Shown piece after piece: positions 43,406 through 53,800 of a DNA stretch of 56,282 nt. Below the pieces are notes generated by a model that worked only from the letters and a program-made list of their open reading frames with translations, did not search any database and was not told where the DNA came from. Source of the stretch: Prevotella sp. UBA2742 (GTDB lineage Bacteria; Bacteroidota; Bacteroidia; Bacteroidales; Bacteroidaceae); assembly GCA_002353485.1 (NCBI GenBank), contig DEJS01000022.1, positions 19,116-75,397 of the forward strand, given 5' to 3'. The first letter of the stretch is position 1, and the number at the start of each line of letters is the position of its first letter. The position numbers and the translations under genes are program-made.

Positions 43406-45190
43406 ATGAAGATAGAACAGCAGATAATGGCAGCAGCTCAGGCTGCCGTAAAGGCACTGTATGGACAGGATGTGCCTGAGAAGATGGTACAGCTGCAGAA
43501 GACACGCAGCGAGTTTGAGGGCAACCTGACCCTCGTAGTGTTCCCCTTTGTAAAAATGGCCCGTAAAAGTCCTGAGCAGACCGCTCAGGAGCTGGGTGAC
43601 TATTTGGTACAGCACTGCGAGGCCGTCAGCAAGTATAACGTGGTAAAAGGCTTTCTCAACCTCAGCATCGCCGATGCCGCCTGGCTGCAACTGCTGGCCG
43701 ACATCGATGCCGACGCCCACTATGGCGAGAAGCAGGCAGCCGACGACGCTCCGCTGGTGATGATAGAATACAGCAGCCCCAACACCAACAAGCCCCTTCA
43801 CCTGGGACATGTACGCAACAACCTGCTGGGCTGGTCGCTGGCACAAATCATGCAGGCCAACGGCAACCGCGTAGTCAAGACCAACATCGTCAACGACCGC
43901 GGCATCCACATCTGCAAGTCCATGCTGGCCTGGCTGAAGTGGGGCAACGGCGAGACCCCCGAGAGCAGCGGCAAGAAGGGTGACCACCTCATTGGCGACT
44001 ACTACGTAGCCTTCGACAAACACTACCGCGAGGAAATAAAGCAACTCATGGCCCAGGGCATGCCCGAGGAACAGGCCAAGCAGGAAGCCCCCCTCATCAA
44101 GGAGGCCCACGAGATGCTTGTCAAGTGGGAGCAGGGCGATGCCGAGGTGCGCGCCCTGTGGGAGAAGATGAACTCATGGGTCTATGCCGGCTTCGACGAG
44201 ACCTACCAGAAGATGGGTGTCTCGTTCGACAAGATATACTACGAGTCGCAGACCTACCTGAAGGGCAAGGCCAAGGTCGAGGAAGGCTTGGCGAAAGGCC
44301 TCTTCGAGCGTCACGACGACGGCTCGGTATGGGCCGACCTCACCGACGAAGGACTTGACCAGAAGCTGCTGCTGCGTAGCGACGGTACCTCGGTCTACAT
44401 GACACAGGACATCGGCACCGCCGAGATGCGTTTCCACGACTACCCCATCGACAAGATGATCTACGTGGTGGGCAACGAGCAGAACTACCACTTCCAGGTG
44501 CTCTCCATCCTGCTTGACCGCTTAGGCTTCAAGTGGGGCAAGGAGCTTACGCACTTCTCCTACGGCATGGTAGAGCTGCCCAACGGCAAGATGAAGTCGC
44601 GCGAGGGCACTGTGGTCGATGCCGACGACCTGATGCAGCTCATGGTCGACGACGCCTATAAGACGTCGATGGAGTTAGGCAAGTTCGACGACATGACCGA
44701 AGCCGAGCGCCAGGAGATAGCCCGCATCGTAGGTATGGGCGCCCTGAAGTACTTCATCCTCAAGGTCGATGCCCGCAAGAACATGCTCTTCAATCCTGAA
44801 GAGTCTATCGACTTCAACGGCAACACCGGTCCCTTCATCCAGTACACCCATGCCCGCATCCGCAGCATCCTCCGCAAAGCCGCCCAGGCTAGTCCGACTA
44901 GTCCAGCTAGTCCAACTAGCCTATCCCCCAAAGAGGTCGAGCTCATCCAGAAGATGTCCGAGTATGGCGCTGCCGTCCGTCAGGCCGGCACCGACTACTC
45001 GCCCTCAGGCATTGCCAATTACTGCTACGAGCTTACCAAGGTGTTCAACCAGTTCTATCACGACTACAGCATCCTCAACGAAGAAGACGCCGCCAAGCGG
45101 CAAGTGCGTCTGGTAATAGCCCGCAACGTGGCCAAGCTGCTGAAGAACGGCATGGCCCTGCTGGGCATCGAGGTTCCCGAGCGCATGTAG
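43406..45190 (+). CDS. argS: Arginyl-tRNA synthetase
   Basis: 594 residues from ATG 43406; upstream in-frame codons overlap the promoter. It charges tRNA-Arg. The class I HIGH motif is HLGH (in NKPLHLGHVRNNLLG), with the class-typical KMKSREGTVV in place of KMSKS and an N-terminal Add1-type domain. Unusual: bases 44889-44924 hold four 9-bp units (ctagtccga and variants) that add SPTSPASPTSLS in the linker before the anticodon-binding domain, in frame. Confidence 0.96.
   Translation: MKIEQQIMAAAQAAVKALYGQDVPEKMVQLQKTRSEFEGNLTLVVFPFVKMARKSPEQTAQELGDYLVQHCEAVSKYNVVKGFLNLSIADAAWLQLLADIDADAHYGEKQAADDAPLVMIEYSSPNTNKPLHLGHVRNNLLGWSLAQIMQANGNRVVKTNIVNDRGIHICKSMLAWLKWGNGETPESSGKKGDHLIGDYYVAFDKHYREEIKQLMAQGMPEEQAKQEAPLIKEAHEMLVKWEQGDAEVRALWEKMNSWVYAGFDETYQKMGVSFDKIYYESQTYLKGKAKVEEGLAKGLFERHDDGSVWADLTDEGLDQKLLLRSDGTSVYMTQDIGTAEMRFHDYPIDKMIYVVGNEQNYHFQVLSILLDRLGFKWGKELTHFSYGMVELPNGKMKSREGTVVDADDLMQLMVDDAYKTSMELGKFDDMTEAERQEIARIVGMGALKYFILKVDARKNMLFNPEESIDFNGNTGPFIQYTHARIRSILRKAAQASPTSPASPTSLSPKEVELIQKMSEYGAAVRQAGTDYSPSGIANYCYELTKVFNQFYHDYSILNEEDAAKRQVRLVIARNVAKLLKNGMALLGIEVPERM
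44889..44924 (+). repeat. In-frame 9-bp tandem repeat in argS
   Basis: ctagtccga, ctagtccag, ctagtccaa, ctagcctat. Each unit encodes SPT, SPA, SPT or SLS, so copy-number change keeps the frame. Confidence 0.85.
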
Positions 45191-45243
45191 AGCATGCCGG
45201 CAGCGTCCCCCGCTGCCAGTCTGCTTCGCTAAGTCAATAAACA

Positions 45244-45275
45244 AGAAGCCCCGACTCTCACGAGCCGGGGCTTCT
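45244..45275. terminator. Bidirectional terminator between argS and the cohesin-like gene
   Basis: Perfect 10-bp stem AGAAGCCCCG/CGGGGCTTCT with a 12-nt loop, 53 bp after argS. The minus-strand side is followed by TTGTTTATT. The rest of 45276-45407 is A+T-rich with no feature seen. Confidence 0.75.
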
Positions 45276-45407
45276 CTGTAGAAAAATTCTATTTACTCTT
45301 TACTTACTACAAAAACTAAACGCTGGGATACTCACGTAGGCCATTGTCATCAATTATGAGATGAAACATCATATTACTGACATTTCCAATTCAAATAAAC
45401 TATTTAA

Positions 45408-47717
45408 CTATTTAACCATGATTTTCTTTCCATTCTTAATATAGAGGCCCCTTGTCGGGTTCAGCACGCGTACGCCGTTCACGTTGTACACGGCACCGTC
45501 CTTGGTCAGCTCGTCGGCTTTTATGGTCACAATACCTGTAGCGAAAGCCTCCTCGGCAGCCTTCAGTGCCTCAGTGGCAGCTTTCAGCTCGTCAACGGTA
45601 GCGTCGGCATTAGCCGATACAGCCTTGGCAGCCGTGATGGCGTCGTTCAGGGCCTTGCCAGGATCAGCGTCGGTAGCCGACTCGCCCAGCAGTTCGGTAG
45701 CGGCGGCAATCTCCTTGTCCAGAGCCTCCTTGGCAACAGCCTTCGGATAAGCCTCGCGGGCAGCCTTCAGGGCAGCGGTCTGGGCGTCAATCTCAGACTG
45801 AACCTTGCCTACAGGATTAGCGAATATTTCCTCAGCCTTCTCCAGCTCGTCCTTCAGGGCCTTCAGAGCCTCAGGAGCCTCCTCGGCGTTGGCATCATCT
45901 ACCACCTTGGTAGCCTTGTTGATTTCCAGCAGCAGGCCGTTAGTGTTCACAGTGGGAGCCACGAAGTCAACCAGCCAGCGTGGGTCACCAGCCTTCTCAC
46001 GTGCAACGATGCTGCTTTCGCCTACGGTAAAGTCAGCATTGGCAGCGTCAGCAAACGTAACCACCTCAGCAATGCTGTTATTCACGGGCTCCTCAGAGTC
46101 GCCGGTATCCTCGCTTGCGCTGGTGTCAGCACCATCATAGTTGAAGGCGTTGTTTTCAATCTTCCATGTGGGGTTCTTACCAGACTGACCGCCGTTCATA
46201 CCCTTGATGACCTGACCGCTCTTGCCACAGTTAACGAAGATATTGTTCTCCACGTCATAGCTCAGCCACTTCTGGTTACTCTGACGGTGAGAGAAGAAGT
46301 TCTTGTTCTTTGCAAGGTTGTACATGGTGTTGTTCTTGAACGTGAAGGTCTGTATAGCATCAGCGCTATATTCCGTAGTCTTCTCTCCACCTTGTGAGCT
46401 GTAGAACGACTTAGTGGTTGCTGTAGGAGCATAGAAGGTAGAGTTCGTCACCGTTACGTTCACTGCCGTACCACCCTTCGTATAGTCAATGGTTGTGGCG
46501 TCAGCAGCCTGTTCCACTATACAATTGTCGATAATGAAGTTCTCTGCCACATACTTCTTGGCAGCGCTATAGAACAAAGCCTTCTTCAAGCCCTTCACCG
46601 TCAGGTTAGAGATAGTGATGTCCGACTTGGTCCAGTCAGCGGGAGCCGTAGCCGGCATCTGAATCAGGTTGCCGTTCAGGCCGGAAGCGTCCAGCGTGAA
46701 GTCTGCGCCGTTCAGCACCAGCGACTTGCCGGCGGGCACCTCGATACTGCTCTTTACAGCATAGTCCTTGTCCAGGGTCACTGTGACCACATCACCGGCA
46801 GCCTCGCTGATGGCCTTATTGACCAGTGCAGCAAACGGATCAGAATCCACGATGTTGATGATAATGGGATCGACAGTGATACTCTGTGACTTACTGTTGG
46901 TCAGCTTCACATCGCTCAGCGTCACCTTGGCAGGTGTAGTAAAGGTGTCGTCAGCCGTCAGCTTCACGGTGAAGATAGCACCCTCATTACCAGCCATAGC
47001 CGATGCACCCCAGTACTTAATAGCACCCGTGGTAGCATTGTACTGCCAGATAGCACCCGTCAGACGGTCGCTCTTGGTCACAGTTGCCGTCACGCCAGCA
47101 GGCAGTTCCAGCGTAGCCTGCAGACCGGTAATGGCTTCCTCGTTATTCAGGCTTACCGTGAACTCGGCTTCGCCACCTGCAAAAAGACCGATCTCCGCAG
47201 GGTCGGCAGCCAGCGTGTTGACCGAGGGAGTAGCGCTGGTGCATGTCACGGTAGCGTTAGCCGTTGTGGCATCTTCCTTGGTACCGTCAGAATGCTCAAT
47301 TTTGAAACTGCTCAGCTTGATGATGCTCGTAGCGGCCAGCGAGGCGTCGGCCTTCACCTTCAGATAAGCCACGGCACCCGTCGTGCCAGTGATGACATTC
47401 GAGCTCATCATGCCCCTCAGCTTGAAGAGGCCGTTACTGCCCTTGTAGTTGTTCAGCAGCCCGGCAGCACGCGTGTCGTCAGCCTTCGTAGCATTGTCTC
47501 CGGCCGTCAACCCTGCGGGCAGCGTAATCGTTCCCTCTATACCGCGGATGTCAGTAGCATCGGTATCGAAGTTGATGGCAATATCCACCTCGTCACCGGC
47601 AGCAATGCTGAAATCGCTGATATATACCTTGTTTTCGGCTACTGCCACAGTGCTGCCCATAACTACCATGGCCAACATGCTCAGCAGCGTCTTGAATGAT
47701 GTAATACGTTTCATCAT
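45408..47717 (-). CDS. Secreted cohesin-like / beta-helix / FIVAR protein with sorting tail
   Basis: 769 residues. Signal peptide (about 1-27). Two cohesin-like beta-sandwiches follow (about 28-155, VYISDFSIAAGDEVDIAINF, and about 165-290, GLFAGGEAEFTVSLNNEEAI), both with the GxEGTITLPAGL-type strand pattern of cohesins. A right-handed beta-helix comes next (about 295-590), with DUF4957/DUF5123-like repeats such as ITISNLTVKGLK and FTFKNNTMYNLA. Then an Ala/Lys/Glu FIVAR-like helical region (about 600-735) and a type-IX-like tail (VYNVNGVRVLNPTRGLYIKN). Probably surface-exposed. It sits directly downstream of the dockerin-bearing giant gene. Confidence 0.75.
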   Translation of the reverse strand: MMKRITSFKTLLSMLAMVVMGSTVAVAENKVYISDFSIAAGDEVDIAINFDTDATDIRGIEGTITLPAGLTAGDNATKADDTRAAGLLNNYKGSNGLFKLRGMMSSNVITGTTGAVAYLKVKADASLAATSIIKLSSFKIEHSDGTKEDATTANATVTCTSATPSVNTLAADPAEIGLFAGGEAEFTVSLNNEEAITGLQATLELPAGVTATVTKSDRLTGAIWQYNATTGAIKYWGASAMAGNEGAIFTVKLTADDTFTTPAKVTLSDVKLTNSKSQSITVDPIIINIVDSDPFAALVNKAISEAAGDVVTVTLDKDYAVKSSIEVPAGKSLVLNGADFTLDASGLNGNLIQMPATAPADWTKSDITISNLTVKGLKKALFYSAAKKYVAENFIIDNCIVEQAADATTIDYTKGGTAVNVTVTNSTFYAPTATTKSFYSSQGGEKTTEYSADAIQTFTFKNNTMYNLAKNKNFFSHRQSNQKWLSYDVENNIFVNCGKSGQVIKGMNGGQSGKNPTWKIENNAFNYDGADTSASEDTGDSEEPVNNSIAEVVTFADAANADFTVGESSIVAREKAGDPRWLVDFVAPTVNTNGLLLEINKATKVVDDANAEEAPEALKALKDELEKAEEIFANPVGKVQSEIDAQTAALKAAREAYPKAVAKEALDKEIAAATELLGESATDADPGKALNDAITAAKAVSANADATVDELKAATEALKAAEEAFATGIVTIKADELTKDGAVYNVNGVRVLNPTRGLYIKNGKKIMVK

Positions 47718-47764
47718 AAGGTTTGTTACTAATTTAAATATTAATCCTTTATCTTAAAAACAAA

Positions 47765-47810
47765 GAGGTGCGCGCTGTCGCCGTGTCAGCGGACTGCAGC
47801 CGCGCACCTC
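47765..47810 (-). terminator. Terminator of the giant coiled-coil gene
   Basis: GAGGTGCGCG (47765-47774) pairs with CGCGCACCTC (47801-47810). On the minus strand it is followed by TTTGTTTTT. Confidence 0.8.
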
Positions 47811-47839
47811 CCCTTGTTATCAGCAGATTGTTTTGTAAT

Positions 47840-50800
47840 TTACTTCACAACCTTCTTGGTCTCACCGTTCTTACCGCGGATGATGTTGATACCCTTCTTG
47901 ATACCGTTCATCAGCTTACCGCCCAAGTCGTAGATAACGTTACCGCTATTCTTCTCGACATTGATGGTGCTAATACCCGTGGTGTTGTCCAGCTTGAAGT
48001 CAACGGGCTTGGCATCGTTGGTGGCCAGCGTCACCGACTTGAAGCCAACGTTTCCGTTGCCGGCCAGCTCGACGGTCAGCATAGTACCGTTGTTCTCGAT
48101 GCGGCCATAGCCCACGATACGGTGGATGTTGCCCAGGTCGTTCGAACGCAGCAGCTCGAGGTCAGCCTTTTCAGCCACCACACTCACACCGTCGGCCATC
48201 ACCATGTCGATGGCAAAGGCACGATAGTCAGCGGTGCTGTTCAGCAGGATAGCCACCTGCGTGTTGCCGTTGCTCAGCTGAGTGGTCTGCACGCTCATGT
48301 TGCCGGCGCTGAAGCCCTCGAAGTCGAGTGCAGGAGCAGCAGCGGCATCGGGGTCAGTACCGTCAACGTTCAGACCCATCGACAGGTTGAAGATAGCCTG
48401 TACGTCGGCAATGTCTACCTGACCGTCGCCGTTAGCGTCGTAAGCAGCGAAGTTAGCATCGCCGGCAGAAGGCAGGTTGTCGTTCAGGAAGTCCTCTACG
48501 AACTTGTCGAAGTCGGCATCGTCCACAGTACCAGTACCCGTTACGTCACCGGGAAGCACAGAGGGCTCAATGGGCTCGGGCTCCAGGCTCTCCTCAGCGA
48601 TGATACGCTTAGCCTCGTCAAGAGCATCAGACTTCGCCTGAATATTAGCCAAGTAACCCGAGAAATTGCTTGCACTGACAGCGGTAATATTGTCACCATC
48701 CAGAATACCCTTATTATCCTCAGTATGAGCATAGTTGTTGATGGCATTGATCGCATTCTTGATCTTTGCGGCGTCACCTGCGGTGTACTTGCTTACATCG
48801 TACGTTACAGCAGCAGCAGCGTCGACGAGAGCCTCCACACGAGCCTTCACCTCACGCTGGCAAGCGGTATTGGCAATGTCCTTGTACACGCTGTTAACAT
48901 ATGTCTGTAGCTCATTCAAGTATTTGGTGTCAGTTAGCAGTGCCTGAGAGGTACCAGCGGCGTAAGCCTCCTCAACCTCCTTCTGGGCAGCCTCCATCTT
49001 TGCTGTAACCTTGTTAACCTTCGTAGCGAAGTCGTCAATCGTAACGTATTGGAACTTATCCGTATCGGCAAGTGCTTCCTTACCATTATCAATCTTCGTC
49101 TGTAGGCCTTCCAAGATTTTCTCCAACGTAGAGTTGGCTGATTCGTTAGCCTTCCACATGGTGTCGTTGTTATCAGCCTTGTTGAGCAGTGCATCCACCT
49201 TGTTGTCTGCGGCCACGATTTCGGCGTCAAGCTCCTCCTTGTAGAAGCTAATCTGATCCTTCTTGGCCTCGATGTTAGCCTTGATGGCTGCAATCTCGTC
49301 CTTCAGAGCAGCAAGGTCGTCGGCATACTTAGCCTGAGTATCCTCAGTGAATGCCTCGAGTGTAGCCTTAGCCTCCAGGTCGGCAACCTTCTGGTTGAGT
49401 GACTCGAGAGCAGCTGCGGTGTCAGCCTGACCAGCTGCAGAAGCACCCTGTACCTCAGCCAGCAAGTCGGCAATCTCGCCCTCGAACGGAACAAGGTCTG
49501 TAGCCTTGGTCTTCTCACTGCCATTAGCCTCAATCAAGCGTGTCTTGATGTCAGCCTGAGCATCCTTATAACCAGCCACCTTAGCCTTAGCCTCGTCGGT
49601 AGTAGCCTCCTTCTCGGCCTCATAGATGGCAGAGGTAATGGTGTTCAGTGCGTCGTTAAGATAAGTGTACTCGGAATACTTGATATACCATGCAGATGTA
49701 GCATTTGCAATCCGACCAGCCATTTCTTCGAACCATGTATCACAACTGACTGAAGCAGCTTTTTCATTATCCCAGTAAGAGAACGTCCATCCTGTCTTAC
49801 CATCCAAATCAGCTTTACGTGAAGCAGCCCTTGATCTCTCTTTATAACTTTCAAAGCGAGATTCTTCATTACTGATCTGCTCAGCATAATTAGTCAGTTC
49901 TTTCTTCAACTTGCCAGTAACGGCGAGACCCTCGACAGCCTTTTCAGCCTCGGCCAGCTGAGCCTTCAGCTTAGCCAGCTCGGTCATAGCGTCAGCATAG
50001 CTGGTGTCGTTAGCCTTAGCCTTGGCATATTCATTATTCTCGAGCCAGTCCTTCAAGTTGTCTCTCAACCAAGTGAAGTTGCCGTCATTACCAAGCGTAC
50101 CAAACACATGGTATTCAACCTGCTCAGCATAAGTCTCCTTCCAAGTAGGAATGTTGTTGTTATAGTCAGCCTCGAAGTTAGCAGAGCTCTTGCCCAGGGC
50201 CTCAAGATACTCCTTACCGACCGGCAGGTCGGCATCAGCCTGTGCAAACATGCCGTCGATTACCTCCTGAGCCTTGACAGTCAGGATATTGTTGATAGAT
50301 GTATAGATGCCGCTATTCGGATCCTCAGCAATGACCAGTGCATTGTCGAGAGCCTTCACGTCAGCTGCATCGCGAGCATCGGTAATGGCATCCAGCATAT
50401 CCTGTACATTCTCGAACAGAGCGTCAACAGCATCGGCATCCAATGTAGAAGCATCGGCAGTGTAACCTGCAATAGCTTTCTTGGCATCCGTGAGATTTGA
50501 ATTCCAGCCTGTCAACTCACCATAAGGACCTGATATAGCATCATCAATAAAATACTGAACATTGCTCTTATAGGTTTCAAATGCCGAAGTCAGGTCGCTC
50601 TCTGTTTTCTTAATGTCAGCCAAATCTTTGGTATTGTCGTACAGTTTGACGTCACTCTGAGCCTGGTCGTAATTCGTCTGGGCGTTAGCAGCATCGTTAT
50701 CAATGGCTGTTGGGAAATGCTCAAGATTCCATCTTACTATACTAAGAGAGCTCTCTGCATTATTAGCAACCCACTGGCCCAAGGCCTGGCTCTTGAAGTT

Positions 50801-53800
50801 CTTGATGTCGCTGCACTTGGCATTGATGGCTGTGTAGTTGTTCTTGGCAGCCTGGATAGCCTCCAGCACCTCCTGATAAGCAGCCTTGTTATCAGCGTCA
50901 ATCTGAGCGTCGTAGGTTCCGTCCACCAGGTTCTTGATCTTCGTGATAGAGTCGTTGATTTCGTTCAGATTCTTCACGATATCCACACCGTCAGAAGCCG
51001 ACTTACCCTGCGGATAGAACTTCACGAGGTTGTCCTTGTTCTCCTTAAGCTTCGCATAGAGGTCCTTCATCTCCTGCTTCTTGGCAGCGATGACGGTGGT
51101 CTCTTCCTTAGCAGAGAGGAACATGTCTACATCGTTGTAGTTGTTGTTGGTCGTGGTGTACTGCTTGTTCTGCTTAATCTTCTCGTCGCTGTTGGCCTTG
51201 ACGGTAGCCTTATAGCCCTGAGCCTCAGTGAGCAGGTCCTCGTAGGTCTTCTTCCACGTCTTGTAGTTTTCAGAGTCTACGTCCATGCTGGCTGTCTTCC
51301 AGCCCTTAGCCTTCTCATCCTCTACAGCCTTCTTGTTCTTGGCGACCTTACCGTAAACGGTGGTCTTAGTAGGATCGGTTAAGTCAGCAGAAGTACCGAA
51401 GGTCTTGACGTAGGTCTCGTCCCATGCATTCTTGGTATCTTCAGCGAGCTTGCTCTTATCCGTAGGAGCCTTGTCCTCAGCCTTGGCATCCGTCTCGGCC
51501 TTAAGAACACCCTTGCCTGAAGTCGTAAGGTTAGTGTACTGAGTGTTCAGGTTCTTATAGCCCACCCAGTTCTTCACCATGGTGATGGCGACAGCCTTAG
51601 CATCGTCAATCTCTTTCTGGATGGCCTTCTTCTGAGCCGTCACGTCGGCCTCGGTCAGTTCTTCCTTCTCAATCTTCGTCTTCAAAGGATCAGCCGTCTT
51701 GAAGTTAGTAATCTTATCCTTGGCAGCGGTAAGACCCGATTCCTTCTCCCAGCCGGTTTCTGTGTCAGCAGCGTCAGCGTAGTCCTTGACACCCTTCACA
51801 GCTTTAATGGCATTCTCATAATACTTGTCTTTACCAGTCAGATCACCGATGGCTTTGTCGGCTTCAAGCAGTGCCTTATTGTTAGCAGCCACGCGGGCAG
51901 CCACGGTGACAGCCTTCTCCTCTACCACCTTCAGCTTCTCGTCAAGAGCAAGCAGCTTCTTCAGGTAGTCGTCGTTCAGCGTCTGGGTGTTGTCGATGCC
52001 GGTAATGTCACCCGTCATCTCGGTACCCGTCAGGTCGATGGCATTCAGCTCCGTCTGCAGGTTGTCCTTGTCAACCGTGCCATAGACGCCGTTTGTAAGT
52101 CCTTTCTGTATATCGTCCTTACGCTTTGTCAGGTCGGTACGCTCGTCGGTAATGGTTTTCTTGAGGTCAGCCAGAGCCTGTGCGTCAAGACCAGCCTTGA
52201 AGGTAGTCTCAGCGCTGGTCAACTCCTTATCGGTCGCCGTACAATCAGACTTCACGGCCCCAGCACCGCTCTTGCTAAGAGCGTTCATTGCTAAGTGGTG
52301 ATCTTGGTCGCCAATAGCGGGTTTCTTGGCCAGGGCAGCGTCAAGCTTTTCCTGTTCTGCGTCGAGAGCTTCCTGCTGTTTGGCAATCCAAGCCTTGCTA
52401 TACTTATCAGTATCAGCACCAGTGGCATAGAGCGTAGGAGCCTTGGCCTGGGCAGCCGTGGTCAGCGTATTAATCTGCTCCTGAGCGGCTGCGATGGCAT
52501 CGTATATTTCCTTGTACTTTGCGACATCCAAAGCTGCCTGAGCATCGTACTGACCAATAGCTTTCGAAATATCGTATTTTATTTTAGAATAGTAGCCCAT
52601 GTCGCTGGACTTCGTACCATCTTTGAATGCCTTGGCCTGCATGTTGTCGTACTGATACTTGATTTCAGCCTTCAGGTCGTCAATGAGCTTCTGGATGGCA
52701 TCGATCATGTCCTTGTACTGACCGTTGTTGGGGTCATAGTCCTTGTATGCCTTCTTGTCTTTATTTTCCTTAGCCTTGTCGAAGTTGTCCTGCAGACCAT
52801 TCTTGTCCTTGTTGCTGATTTCGGCCATCATCTCGTTATAGGCAGTCTCATTGGCCGTTACATCGCCACCGGCAGTATTCAGATCTGTAATGGCATCTTC
52901 TACATCAGTGATCTCTGTTTTATACAGATCTTTCACCGTCCCGGTGGTCTCGCCGTCCAATGATGTCTTGTTGCCCAATCCCTCTATCTTCGTCTTAAGG
53001 GCAGCGAGTGCCTTGTCAAGGTCTTCGGCCTTCTTGTCGGCGTCATTGATCTTCTGCTCGATAGCCTTGGCGTTGTTCGTCTTAGCAGTCGCAACAGCAT
53101 CGGTCTTTGTCTTCAGGTCGCCAAGAGCCACCTTATAGACGTCGGCCAGTCCTTCATACTTGGTCTGGACATCATTAATTGCGGCCTTAATGTCGTCAAT
53201 CTTTGTAACGTAGTTAGACGAAGCCTGATAATCAACACAGGTACCAGCAGCATTTGCCTCCTCATTGCCGTTCCAGATTTCGCCATACTGATTAGCCAGT
53301 TCGTTGAGCTCGGCACGGGCCTCCTCAAGCAGGGTAGCGTATGCAGCGTCCTTCAGCTTGCCGGTAGACAGTGCTAATTCAACGTTGTTCTTGGCGGTCT
53401 GAGCCTCACCTATCTTGGTCTTCACTGCTTCGTATGCAGCATCGTTGGCCGTCTTGGCCTTCTGTGCATCGGCTACCTTCTTAAAGAAGCCATCAGCAGG
53501 ATCAGGACCGCCCAGCAGTGTCTCGATGTCAGCAGACTCATCGACCATGTTCTCGGTAGTCATGGCATCGATACGAGCCTTCAGGTCTGCCAGCTCATCG
53601 CCCAGTGCCTTGTAATCGTCAGCAGAAATCTTTTCCTTGGCGGCGGTCAAAGCCGTGTTGGCAGCGGTGTATGTCTCATTAAGTGTAGACTGCTGGTAGG
53701 CCAGTTCCTTGGTCTGTGCAGTAGCCAGCGTCTCGTCAATAGCCTTGGCGATAGCAGAATTCGTGGCATAGTCAGCCTTCCACAGCTCGTTGTTCTTACG

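Noticed and set aside
47768..48910. 380-codon plus-strand ORF opposite the giant gene
   Set aside because: Antisense shadow. It starts within the terminator hairpin and shows no domain.
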